64,000 bases of DNA from Janthinobacterium sp. 64 (lineage in GTDB: Bacteria; Pseudomonadota; Gammaproteobacteria; Burkholderiales; Burkholderiaceae_D), in assembly GCF_002813325.1 (NCBI RefSeq), contig NZ_PHUG01000001.1:4216001-4280000 (forward strand), read 5' to 3'. The position numbers and the translations under genes are program-made. The notes beneath the pieces were generated by a model. It was not told the DNA's origin, made no database searches, and saw nothing but the letters and a program-made list of their open reading frames with translations. The first letter of the stretch is position 1, and each line of letters opens with the position of its first letter. Shown piece by piece: positions 53,806 through 63,000 of the stretch.

Positions 53806-54669
53806 CTAGCTACGCTCGCGGTGGCGCAGGACCACGCGCTCGTTGGGGCCGAAGTATTGCGCCAGCCGTTCCGCCATGTACACGGAGCGGTGCTGGCCCC
53901 CCGTGCAACCGAGGGCCACCGTCAGGTAGCTGCGGTTGTCGGACTTGAATGACGGCAACCATTTTTCGATGAAGGCGCGGATGTCGGCCAGCAGCTCCAG
54001 CGCGCTCGGCTGCGCGTCGAGGAAGGCGATCACGGGCGCATCGCGTCCGTCGAGCGGGCGCAGCGCCAGGTCGTAATAGGGATTGGGCAAGGCCCGCACG
54101 TCAAAGACGAAATCGGCGTCCAGCGGCACGCCCAGCTTGAAGGCGAACGATTCAAAGAACAAGGTCAGCGGCGCGCGTTCGGAGGCGACGATATCCTTGA
54201 TCCAGGCGCGCAATTTATTGGCGCTCAGTTCCGACGTATCGATCACATGGCCCAGCTGCTCAATGGCCGACAGGCGCTCGCGTTCTTCCGAGATGCATTC
54301 GATCAGGGTGCGGCGGCTGGCCGGGTTCTGGTTCGGACGCAATTCGTGCGACAGCGGATGGCTGCGCCGCGTTTCCGAGAAGCGCGCCACCAGCGAATGC
54401 GTGGTAGCCGTGAGGAACATGACTTTGACGTCGTGCCCTTGGTCGCGCAGCAGGGCCACATTGTGCGGCAAGCTGGCCAGCGACTCGGCGCTGCGCGCAT
54501 CGACGGCGACGGCCAGTTGCGGTGTGCCTTCGTCGAGCAAGGTTTGCACCAAGCTGGGCAGCAAGGCCGGTGGCAGGTTGTCGACACAATAGTAACCGGT
54601 ATCTTCCAGCACATTGAGCGCGACGGATTTACCGGAGCCGGATATTCCGGTGATAAGGACGATATGCAT
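53806..54669 (-). CDS. rapZ: RNase adapter protein RapZ (YvcJ family)
   Basis: 287-aa P-loop protein. In E. coli RapZ delivers the sRNA GlmZ to RNase E and so controls amino-sugar synthesis; in other bacteria it is a nucleotide-binding regulator. Walker A is GISGSGKS (8-15), followed by [27 protein letters not shown] and the C-terminal [21 protein letters not shown] segment typical of the family. ATG 54669 was chosen since [11 protein letters not shown] normally begins at residue 4-5. It is the last gene of a minus-strand ptsN-hprK-rapZ set. Confidence 0.94.
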   Translation of the reverse strand: MHIVLITGISGSGKSVALNVLEDTGYYCVDNLPPALLPSLVQTLLDEGTPQLAVAVDARSAESLASLPHNVALLRDQGHDVKVMFLTATTHSLVARFSETRRSHPLSHELRPNQNPASRRTLIECISEERERLSAIEQLGHVIDTSELSANKLRAWIKDIVASERAPLTLFFESFAFKLGVPLDADFVFDVRALPNPYYDLALRPLDGRDAPVIAFLDAQPSALELLADIRAFIEKWLPSFKSDNRSYLTVALGCTGGQHRSVYMAERLAQYFGPNERVVLRHRERS

Positions 54670-54776
54670 ACGCCGATCATACAATAAAGATCGGCGCTCT
54701 GCTCCAAGGCAATGATTTTTACAAATTATTGCAATTTAGACTGTCGTATTTCTTTGCTGCACACGTCAACAATGTC

Positions 54777-54818
54777 GTCGGATTACGCGGCGGCTTCGCC
54801 ACCGCTAATCCGACCTAC
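54777..54818. repeat. Inverted repeat, second copy of the GTCGGATTA element
   Basis: GTCGGATTACGCGG (54777-54790) pairs with CCGCTAATCCGAC downstream; the right flank CTACGTTG continues identity to the element at 19.1 kb in opposite orientation (18 shared bases around GTAGGTCGGATTAG). It lies just after the hprK stop, within the hprK-rapZ gap. Confidence 0.7.
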
Positions 54819-54822
54819 GTTG

Positions 54823-55758
54823 CTAATCACCGCTCATTGCTAACCTCTGCCGTTCCATGAACTCCTGCAAGGTATCGATGCCGCGCAGTTGCAAAATGGT
54901 ATTGCGTACGGCCGCTTCGAGCAACACGGCGATGTTGCGGCCGGCGGCGACGGGGATGACGACCTTGCGCACGGGTAAGCCCAGAACGTCTTCCGTGGGG
55001 AACAGGAAGGGCAGGCGCTCGACTTCTTCTTCCAGGGCGTTGCGGCGCACCAGATGCACGATCAGTTTCAAACGCATCTTGCGGCGCACGGCCGTTTCGC
55101 CAAAGATGGCCTTGATGTCGAGTAAGCCCAGGCCCCGCACTTCGAGCAGGTTTTGCAGCAGCGGCGGGCAGCGGCCTTCGATCATGTTCGGTGCGATGCG
55201 CGAGAATTCGACGGCGTCATCGGCCACCAGGCCGTGGCTGCGCGAAATCAGTTCCAGGCCCAGCTCGCTCTTGCCCAGGCCCGAATCGCCCGTGATCAGC
55301 ACGCCCACGCCCAGCACGTCCATGAACACGCCATGCATGATGATGCGTTGCGCCAACTTTTTGGACAGGTAGACGCGCAGGAAGTCGATCACTTGCGCGG
55401 CCGGCAGCGGGGTCGAGAACAGGGGAATGTTTTGTTCGTCGCAAATGGCGAGGATGTCGGGCGGCGTTTCCAGCCCTTGTGCGATGATCAGCGCGGGCGG
55501 GCCGCCGGCGATCAGCTCGCCGATCACGTGGGTGCGCGTGTTGACCTTCAGGCGCTGGTAGTAATTGATTTCCTGGTGACCGAAGACCTGGATGCGGCCC
55601 GGATGGATCAGGTTCAAGTGGCCCACCTGGTCGGCGGCCGACGAGACGTCGCCCGAGATCAGGCGCTCGCCGCCGGGGAAACCGGCGAACCAGCCCAGTT
55701 GCAGACTTTCACGATTATCGTCGTACAGGCGTTGTATCGTCAGCGGCGTTTGCAACAT
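54823..55758 (-). CDS. hprK: HPr kinase/phosphorylase HprK
   Basis: 311-aa bifunctional kinase/phosphorylase acting on a serine of HPr, linking phosphotransfer to metabolism. The N-terminal domain includes [12 protein letters not shown] and conserved MHGV with H142. The C-terminal kinase has a P-loop GDSGLGKS (157-164), the capping VADDAVEF and the signature [17 protein letters not shown], followed by [15 protein letters not shown]. In proteobacteria it usually coexists with PtsN (EIIA-Ntr), as here. It follows ptsN after 36 bases; a repeat element separates it from rapZ. Confidence 0.95.
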   Translation of the reverse strand: MLQTPLTIQRLYDDNRESLQLGWFAGFPGGERLISGDVSSAADQVGHLNLIHPGRIQVFGHQEINYYQRLKVNTRTHVIGELIAGGPPALIIAQGLETPPDILAICDEQNIPLFSTPLPAAQVIDFLRVYLSKKLAQRIIMHGVFMDVLGVGVLITGDSGLGKSELGLELISRSHGLVADDAVEFSRIAPNMIEGRCPPLLQNLLEVRGLGLLDIKAIFGETAVRRKMRLKLIVHLVRRNALEEEVERLPFLFPTEDVLGLPVRKVVIPVAAGRNIAVLLEAAVRNTILQLRGIDTLQEFMERQRLAMSGD

Positions 55759-55794
55759 GGCAGTCTTCTTCAGGAGTGGAGGAATACCTGAAGT

Positions 55795-56277
55795 TTAACC
55801 CGCCGCTTGCAGACTGGGTTGCCAATTGACGATGCGCGAATGCACGGATTTCGGTTCCGGATCCGTCGCCAGCGCCGTGCGGAAGGCATCGTCGGAAAAC
55901 ATTTCGGCGATTTCCGACAGGATTTCCAGATGTTGCTGGGTGACATGATCGGGAATCAGCAGGAAAAACAGCAGATTGACGGGCTTGCCATCGGGCGACT
56001 CGAACGGAATCGGCTCGGCCAGACGCACGAAGGCGCCCAGCGGCGCTTTCAGGGTCTTGCTGCCTTTGACTCTGCCATGCGGCACGGCTACGCCATGGCC
56101 CAGGCCAGTCGAGCCCAGGCGTTCGCGGGCAAACAGATTGTCCGAAACGGTAGAGCGGGCGATGCCGTAATTGTTTTCGAAGATCAGGCCGGCTTGCTCG
56201 AAGGCGCGCTTTTTACTGGACACTTCCAGGTCCAGCAGGACGTTTTCGAGGGATAATATTTTGCTAAGATTAGTCAT
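55795..56277 (-). CDS. ptsN: PTS IIA-like nitrogen-regulatory protein PtsN (EIIA-Ntr)
   Basis: 160-aa EIIA of the nitrogen phosphotransfer system; its phosphorylation state regulates potassium and other processes. The fold signature ARERLGSTGLGHGVAVPHGRV contains the phosphorylatable histidine H67. FLLIPDHVTQQHLEILSEIAEMFSD follows. ATG 56277 is used; TTG 56286 would add three residues. A minus-strand promoter with perfect TATAAT precedes it, so hprK and probably rapZ depend on this start. Confidence 0.93.
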   Translation of the reverse strand: MTNLSKILSLENVLLDLEVSSKKRAFEQAGLIFENNYGIARSTVSDNLFARERLGSTGLGHGVAVPHGRVKGSKTLKAPLGAFVRLAEPIPFESPDGKPVNLLFFLLIPDHVTQQHLEILSEIAEMFSDDAFRTALATDPEPKSVHSRIVNWQPSLQAAG

Positions 56278-56322
56278 GACACTCAATGAAATGGTGCAAT
56301 GCGCAGAGGGCTTGCGAGCCGA

Positions 56323-56351
56323 ATTATAGGCCTGTTTCGGCGGCCTGTAAC
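56323..56351 (-). promoter_or_regulatory. Promoter for ptsN-hprK-rapZ
   Basis: On the minus strand, TATAAT (56328-56323) follows GTTACA (56351-56346) with a 17-base spacer. The predicted start is about 39 bases before the ptsN ATG. Upstream of it lie two small hairpins, CGCCCG/CGGGCG (56371-56385) and GTGGGC/GCCCAC (56388-56405). Confidence 0.65.
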
Positions 56352-56560
56352 GCCAATTCTCAACAGTATACGCCCGCTGCGGGCGCAGTGGGCGCTACAG
56401 CCCACGTGGCCATCATTTTAGCAAAAAAATAACACCGGCGTGTATCGGCTATTTCTTGATTAAAAACACGCGGCGAACAGATTTTTCCGCCGCTGAATGC
56501 CGATTTTCCGATTTTTCAGCGTCTGTGACATGCTCTGCGGCACTACTGCAACGTTGTTTT

Positions 56561-56586
56561 AAAACACAGCCAACATTCCTGTTGGC
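56561..56586 (-). terminator. Intrinsic terminator after queF
   Basis: On the minus strand GCCAACA and TGTTGGC (56586-56580, 56575-56569) form a stem around GGAA and lead into TGTGTTTT (to 56561). It begins 25 bases past the queF stop. The rest of the 333-base queF-ptsN gap is AT-richer and shows one more hairpin (GCGGCG/CGCCGC, 56470-56493) but no gene. Confidence 0.75.
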
Positions 56587-56610
56587 ATGGTTTCGTGGTG
56601 TTGCGCGAGG

Positions 56611-57453
56611 TTATTGGCGCGCATTGCGCAGATTGCCCGGCATCGTGCCCGTGCTGTAGTTGCTGCGCCACGGGTTGATATCGAGCCCGCCGCGGCGCGT
56701 ATAGCGCGCATACACGGACAGTTTTTGCGGCTTACACTGGCGCAAGATATCGACAAAGATGCGCTCCACGCATTGCTCATGGAATTCATTGTGCTCGCGG
56801 AAACCGATCAGGTAGCGCAACAGGCTTTCCTGGTCGATCTGCGGTCCTGCATAGTCGATCTGCACGCTGCCCCAGTCGGGCTGGCCCGTCACCAGGCAAT
56901 TCGATTTGAGCAAGTGCGAAACGAGTTTTTCTTCCACCGGCGCTTCATCGAGTGCCGCCTTCAACAGCAGCGGCGAGGGCGTGTATTGCGTGATTTCCAG
57001 GTCCAGGCGGTCCAGCAGCACGCCATCGAATTCGCCCATTTTCAGCTTGCCGAAGTCTTCCTGCAAGGTCAGTTCCACTTGCACGGGCGCGCCGAAGCCG
57101 TTCGATAAATCCTGCTTGAGCAAGGCCAGCAGCGCATCCGGGCTGTCCAGCTTGGTCTGGTTGAACGAGTTCAGGTACAGCTTGAACGATTTCGATTCGA
57201 TGATGTTGGGCGAATCGGCCGGCGCGCTGACCTTGGCAATGGCCACCTGCGGCTTGCCGCGCTGGTTCAGCCACGACAGTTCGTAGGCATTCCAGATGTC
57301 GAGGCCGAAGAAGGGCAAGGTGCCGCGCAATTCCAGCTCGTCGCGCTTGCCCTGGCGCGGAATCGGAAACAGCAGTTCCGGCGCGTAATCGCTGCGGTAG
57401 GCGGAGCTTTTGCCCAGGGGGGATTGTTCGGCGAGGTCGTTGGTGGTGGTCAT
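56611..57453 (-). CDS. queF: NADPH-dependent 7-cyano-7-deazaguanine reductase QueF
   Basis: Reduces preQ0 to preQ1 in queuosine biosynthesis. 280 aa, the type II two-domain form as in E. coli. The QueF motif [14 protein letters not shown] (86-99) marks the NADPH site; the catalytic cysteine is C186 in [13 protein letters not shown], with conserved glutamate in [16 protein letters not shown] 57453 is the first that yields the family N terminus; earlier in-frame codons read through the intergenic palindrome. A terminator follows. Confidence 0.95.
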   Translation of the reverse strand: MTTTNDLAEQSPLGKSSAYRSDYAPELLFPIPRQGKRDELELRGTLPFFGLDIWNAYELSWLNQRGKPQVAIAKVSAPADSPNIIESKSFKLYLNSFNQTKLDSPDALLALLKQDLSNGFGAPVQVELTLQEDFGKLKMGEFDGVLLDRLDLEITQYTPSPLLLKAALDEAPVEEKLVSHLLKSNCLVTGQPDWGSVQIDYAGPQIDQESLLRYLIGFREHNEFHEQCVERIFVDILRQCKPQKLSVYARYTRRGGLDINPWRSNYSTGTMPGNLRNARQ

Positions 57454-57498
57454 GGTCGTGTGGCGTAGTTCGGTCAAGGACGCATGGTAGCCTATTTC

Positions 57499-57525
57499 GG
57501 GGTCAGACCCGTCGGGTCTGACCCC
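57499..57525. repeat. Palindrome GGGGTCAGACCC-GTC-GGGTCTGACCCC
   Basis: Two perfect 12-base inverted arms (57499-57510 and 57514-57525) around three bases, in the 94-base ilvA-queF gap. No T run follows on the minus strand, so it is a dispersed palindrome or structured element rather than a standard terminator. I found no second copy in this window. Confidence 0.7.
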
Positions 57526-57547
57526 AGCTTCTTCGCTTGGGTTATAA

Positions 57548-59083
57548 CTAACCCAAAAACAATTTATATACAGGATTGCTGCTCTCATCCCAGTAACGGT
57601 ACCCGAGGGTATCGAGGAAGCGGGCGAATTCTCCCATCTCGTCGGGCGGCACTTGCAGGCCCACCAGGATGCGGCCCACGTCGCCGCCCTGGCTGCGGTA
57701 GTGGCAAAGTGAAATATTCCAGTTCGGCGCCATGCTGTCGAGGAAGCGCATCAGCGCACCGGGGCGTTCGGGGAATTCAAAGCGGTACAGCAGCTCGTCC
57801 TGCGCCAGCCGGCTCTTGCCGCCGACCAGATGGCGGATGTGCGACTTGGCCAGCTCGTCGTGGGTCAGGTCCAGCGTCTTGAATTCGTGTTCCTCGAAGG
57901 TCTTCGCCAGCACGCTCGACTCATGCCGGTCGGCAATCTGAATGCCGACGAACACGTGCGCCGCTTTTTCATCGCTGATGCGATAGTTAAATTCCGTCAC
58001 GTTGCGCGCGCCGATGAGCGAGCAGAAGCGCTTGAAGCTGCCTCGCTGTTCGCGCATGGTGACGGCAAACACGGCTTCGCGGAACTCGCCCAGCTCGGCC
58101 CGCTCGGCGACGAAGCGCAGGCGGTCGAAATTCATGTTCGCGCCGCAGGCGATGGTGACCAGCGTCTGGTTGACGATGGGGTGCTTGCTCAGGCTGGCCC
58201 GTTCCACGTAGGCCTTGGCGCCCGCGATGGCCAGCGCGCCGGCCGGTTCCAGGATGGAGCGCGTGTCCGTAAACACATCCTTGATGGCGGCGCAGATGGC
58301 GTCCGTGTCGACGATGATGATGTCATCGACATATTGCTGCGCCAAACGGAAGGTTTCCTCGCCCACCAGACGCACGGCCGTGCCGTCCGAAAACAGGCCC
58401 ACGTCGGGCAGGGTGACCCGTTCACCCGCTTTCAGCGAGCGCGCCATGGCGTCCGAATCGACTGTTTGCACGCCGATGATCTTGATGTCGGGGCGAATCT
58501 GCTTCACGTACGCCGCCACGCCGGCGATCAGGCCGCCGCCGCCGATGGCGACGAAGATGGCGTGGATGGGGCCGGCGTGCTGGCGCAGGATTTCCATGCC
58601 GATCGTGCCCTGGCCGGCGATCACGTCCGGGTCGTCGAACGGGTGCACGAAGGTCAGCTTCTGTTCCTTTTCCAGGGTCAGCGCATGATTGTAGGCATCC
58701 GTGTAGGACTCGCCGTGCAGCACGATTTCCACATGCACGCCGCCGCGCGCCTTGACGGCGTCGATCTTGACGGGGGGCGTGGTGGTGGGCATGACGATGA
58801 CGGCGCGGCAACCCATGCGCGCGGCCGACAGGGCCACGCCCTGGGCATGGTTGCCGGCCGAGGCGCAAATCACGCCGCGCTTGCGTTCCGCATCGCTGAG
58901 CTGGGCCATCTTGTTGTAGGCGCCGCGAATCTTGAAGCTGAACACGCTTTGCATGTCTTCGCGCTTGAAGTAAATCTGGTTGTTCAGGCGCTGCGACAGG
59001 GCAGGGGCCAGTTCCAGCGGCGTTTCGGTAGCGACGTCATAGACGCGGGCGGTCAGGATTTTCTTGAGGTAGTCGATGTTCAT
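57548..59083 (-). CDS. ilvA: Threonine ammonia-lyase, biosynthetic (threonine deaminase IlvA)
   Basis: PLP enzyme that turns threonine into 2-oxobutanoate, the committed step to isoleucine. 511 aa. The catalytic domain includes the PLP lysine K51 in [21 protein letters not shown], and the glycine loop GGGGLIAG. Two ACT-like regulatory domains occupy about 330-511 (for example [19 protein letters not shown] and [18 protein letters not shown]), the arrangement of the isoleucine-inhibited biosynthetic enzyme. ATG 59083 begins the family N terminus; longer in-frame sequence upstream has no support. Confidence 0.95.
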   Translation of the reverse strand: MNIDYLKKILTARVYDVATETPLELAPALSQRLNNQIYFKREDMQSVFSFKIRGAYNKMAQLSDAERKRGVICASAGNHAQGVALSAARMGCRAVIVMPTTTPPVKIDAVKARGGVHVEIVLHGESYTDAYNHALTLEKEQKLTFVHPFDDPDVIAGQGTIGMEILRQHAGPIHAIFVAIGGGGLIAGVAAYVKQIRPDIKIIGVQTVDSDAMARSLKAGERVTLPDVGLFSDGTAVRLVGEETFRLAQQYVDDIIIVDTDAICAAIKDVFTDTRSILEPAGALAIAGAKAYVERASLSKHPIVNQTLVTIACGANMNFDRLRFVAERAELGEFREAVFAVTMREQRGSFKRFCSLIGARNVTEFNYRISDEKAAHVFVGIQIADRHESSVLAKTFEEHEFKTLDLTHDELAKSHIRHLVGGKSRLAQDELLYRFEFPERPGALMRFLDSMAPNWNISLCHYRSQGGDVGRILVGLQVPPDEMGEFARFLDTLGYRYWDESSNPVYKLFLG

Positions 59084-59248
59084 AGTCTGCAAGCAAGTGA
59101 TTCTGGGCCAGAAAGGGTCTGGAACGTGTCGGGCGATAGCGGCGGCGCCGCGGCGGATAGCCTGGCGACAAAAATGCTCTGTGGAACTACGGGCGGGTAT
59201 GCCTTTGCCTGCCGGCGCGGATTGTGCGGCGCGCAAGCTGCTCTTCAT

Positions 59249-59254
59249 TATAAT
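59249..59254 (+). promoter_or_regulatory. Candidate -10 element for the yqaA-like gene
   Basis: A perfect TATAAT 30 bases before ATG 59285 in the ilvA-yqaA divergent gap (59084-59284). The nearest TTGTGC is 21 bases upstream, too far for a standard -35, so support rests on the -10 box. Confidence 0.35.
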
Positions 59255-59284
59255 GGAGAGCCATACTGCATCGCGAAGTGTTCC

Positions 59285-59776
59285 ATGATCGAATCCGCAA
59301 TCGCCTGGCTGCTGCAGCTGATCGCAGCACCGGAAGTCGGGCTGACATCGGTCTTTCTGATCAGCTTTATTTCCGCCACCTTGTTGCCGCTCGGCTCGGA
59401 GCCGGCCGTGTTTGCCGTCATCAAGGCCAATCCCGCGCTGTTCTGGGCTGCCATCGGCGTCGCCACCCTGGGCAATACCCTGGGCGGCATCGTCGACTAC
59501 TGGATGGGCTACCGGGCCAAGCAGGCGTTCGCCAAGGAGCGCGACACGCGCTGGTTCCGCTGGCTGGCCCGCTACGGCGCCAAGACCATGCTGCTGGCCT
59601 GGCTGCCCATCGTGGGCGACCCGCTGTGCACGCTGGCCGGCTGGCTCAAGCTGCCGTTCTGGCCCAGCGTGGCCTACATGGCCGTCGGCAAGTGCGCGCG
59701 CTACCTGACCATGACGGGCTTGCTGCTGTACGTGCCCGATGGCGTATGGCACCGGATTGGACAAATGCTGGCGTAA
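59285..59776 (+). CDS. YqaA/DedA-like small membrane protein
   Basis: 163-aa inner-membrane protein with about four hydrophobic helices. The motifs GSEPAVFAVIKANP, TLGNTLGGIVDYWMGYRAK, and the GDPLCTLAGWLKLPFWPSVAYMAVGKCARY segment are those of the YqaA subgroup of SNARE-associated/DedA (VTT-domain) proteins, linked in other members to lipid handling or membrane homeostasis. The precise function is not known. It is divergent from ilvA and followed by a 257-base gap (59777-60033), in which only a small palindrome (TTTTTCG-T-CGAAAAA, 59853-59867) stands out. Confidence 0.78.
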   Translation: MIESAIAWLLQLIAAPEVGLTSVFLISFISATLLPLGSEPAVFAVIKANPALFWAAIGVATLGNTLGGIVDYWMGYRAKQAFAKERDTRWFRWLARYGAKTMLLAWLPIVGDPLCTLAGWLKLPFWPSVAYMAVGKCARYLTMTGLLLYVPDGVWHRIGQMLA

Positions 59777-60033
59777 TAGGGCTGCCTGCAACGCCGTTTT
59801 GCCCCATTTTTTGGCAGTCCGATAGTTTGCAATGGAGTCCGATTCTTGGCATTTTTTCGTCGAAAAATCAGCAATACTGGTTTTTTATTCATGTAAAATA
59901 GGGCTTTTCCATATTTGCTATGGTGGCGGGCGGGGTGCTTAAACCTTGGGCGGCATAAGGCTGTTCCCGCATGGTGCGGCGCAATAAGATAAAATGGCCC
60001 TTTAGGGTCCAGTCTATATCGTCACCACACTCC

Positions 60034-63000
60034 ATGAACGCTCCCGCACAAATCCAAGCTTTACTGGCAGAAACGCCGAATGGTCCCGCAGCAAGCCGCC
60101 TGCGCGAAATCCCGTATAACTACACGTCGTTTTCCGATCGCGAGATCGTCATACGCCTGTTGGGGGAGGACTCCTGGCGCCTGCTCGACGAGTTGCGCGG
60201 CGCCCGCCAGACGGGCCGTTCGGCCCGCATGCTGTACGAGGTGCTGGGCGATATCTGGGTCGTGCGCCGCAATCCGTATTTGCAGGATGACTTGCTCGAC
60301 AATCCGAAGCGCCGCCAGGGCTTGATCGATGCCTTGCATCATCGCCTGGCCGAAGTCGACAAGCGCCGCTTGGGCATCGATGCGGCCGGCGGCGACGTCG
60401 CAGCCAGTGGCGAAGCGCCGGAAGTGGCCAAGGCGCGCAGCGCCAACGTGGAACTGCTGCTGAAAGCGGCCAGCAAGGCCGTGGCCGACTTTGGCGACGA
60501 ATTCCGCAAGACCTACGATTTGCGCAAGCGCACGGTCAAGGTGCTGGGCCGCTACACGGAAAAGCACAATGTGCGCTTCGATGGCATGACGCGCGTGTCG
60601 CACGTGACGGACGCCACCGACTGGAGGGTGGAATACCCGTTCGTTGTGCTCACGCCCGACACGGAAGAAGAAATGGCCGGCCTCGTCAAAGGCTGTATCG
60701 AGCTGGGGCTGACCATCATCCCGCGCGGCGGCGGCACCGGCTACACGGGCGGCGCGATTCCATTGACGCCGATGTCGGCCGTCATCAACACGGAAAAACT
60801 CATCACCCTGGGTGCCGTGGAAATGACGGTCTTGCCTGGCCTCACGCACGAATACGCGACGATCAATTCGGGCGCGGGCGTGATCACGAATAAAGTATCG
60901 GAAGCGGCGGAAAAGGCCGGCTTCGTGTTTGCCGTCGACCCGACCTCGGCCCACGCATCGTGTATCGGCGGCAACGTCGCCATGAATGCGGGCGGCAAGA
61001 AAGCCGTGTTGTGGGGCACGGCGCTGGACAACCTGGCCTCGTGGCGCATGGTCGACCCGAACGGCGACTGGCTCGACGTCACCCGCCTCGACCATAACCT
61101 GGGCAAGATCCACGATATCGCACTGGCACGTTTCCAGCTGGAATGGCGTCACCCGAGCACGCGCGACGCGACAAAACCGAACGCGCCATTCAAGACCGAA
61201 ATCCTGGAAATTCCTGGCCGCAAGTTCCGTAAAGAGGGCTTGGGCAAGGACGTCACCGACAAATTCCTCGCCGGTTTGCCGGGCATCCAGAAAGAGGGTT
61301 GCGACGGCCTGATCACGTCGGCGCGCTGGATTCTGCACAAGATGCCGAAGTTCGCCCGCACCGTCTGCTTGGAATTCTTTGGCCAGGCACGCGACGCGAT
61401 CCCGTCGATCGTGGAAATCAAGGATTACCTCGATGGCTTGCCGGCCAAGGGCGAGCAATACACGAGCATCCGCCTGGCGGGCCTGGAACACCTGGACGAG
61501 CGCTACCTGCGCGCCGTCGGCTATGCCACCAAGTCGAAGCGGGGCGTGCTGCCAAAGATGGCCCTGTTTGGCGACATCGTCGGCGACGATGAAAACGCCG
61601 TCGCGCAAGCGGCATCGGAAGTGGTGCGCATCGCCAACACCCGCGTGGGTGAAGGTTTTGTCGCCGTTAGCCCGGAAGCGCGCAAGAAATTCTGGTTAGA
61701 TCGTGCCCGCACGGCGGCGATCGCCAAGCACACGAATGCGTTCAAGATCAATGAAGACGTCGTCATTCCCCTGAACCGCATGGGCGAATACACGGATGGC
61801 ATCGAGCGCATCAATATCGAGCTGTCGATCAAGAACAAGCTGCAACTGGCCGAGGCCCTGAGCGAATTCTTTGGCAAAGGTAATTTGCCAGTAGGCAAGA
61901 GCGACGATGCGTCGGATGACCGGGTCGACGATGCGGAAATGCTGGGCGACCGCGCCGAGCAGGCACAGCAGTTGCTGGCGCAAGTCACCAGCCGTTGGAC
62001 CTATCTGCTGGCCCAGCTCGACCGTCCGCTGGCGGACGTGAAGGGCGAATTGGCCGAATTGGGCATGGAGCGCTTGCTGCCCGTGTTTGATGCGCGCCTG
62101 GAAACCCAGCCGGACGCCACCCTGTTCGACGTGGTGCAGGACCGTACCGTGCGCATTACCTGGAAGCAGGAGATTCGCGCCCAGTTGCGCCAGATATTCA
62201 ACGGCGCCGCTTTCAAACTGATACTCGACGAGGCCACCGCCATCCATGCACGCATCTTGCGTTCGCGCGTGTTTGTCGCGCTGCACATGCATGCGGGCGA
62301 CGGCAACGTGCACACGAACTTGCCCGTCAACTCGGACAATTACGAAATGCTGCAGGATGCCCACGAAGCCGTGGGCCGCATCATGATTTTGGCCCGCTCG
62401 CTGAACGGCGTCATTTCCGGCGAACATGGTATCGGCATTACCAAGCTGGAATTTTTGACGGAAGAAGAAATCGGCGAATTCCGCAGCTACAAGCAGCGCA
62501 TCGATCCTGAAGGCCGTTTCAACAAAGGCAAATTGCTGAACCTGCCAGGCATGGGCGCCGACTTGCGCAATGCCTACACGCCATCGTTCGGCCTGATGGG
62601 GCATGAATCCTTGATCATGCAGCAAAGCGATATCGGCGCCATCGCCGACAGCGTCAAGGATTGCTTGCGTTGCGGCAAGTGCAAACCCGTGTGCTCGACC
62701 CACGTGCCGCGCGCCAACTTGCTGTATTCGCCACGCGACAAGATTTTGGCGACCTCGTCCCTGATCGAAGCCTTCCTGTACGAAGAGCAGACGCGCCGCG
62801 GTATTTCCATCAAGCACTGGGAAGAGTTCGAGGACGTGGCGGATCACTGCACGGTGTGCCATAAATGCGTCACGCCTTGCCCCGTCAACATCGACTTCGG
62901 CGACGTGTCGATGAACATGCGCAACTTGCTGCGCAAGATGGACAAGAAGAGCTTCAATCCGGGCACCAAGGCCACGATGCTGTTCCTCAACGCCACCGAT

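Noticed and set aside
57830-59284. Long plus-strand extension upstream of the yqaA-like gene, running opposite ilvA
   Set aside because: Only the last 163 residues have membrane-protein character, and they begin at a proper ATG; the upstream part is a shadow of ilvA.
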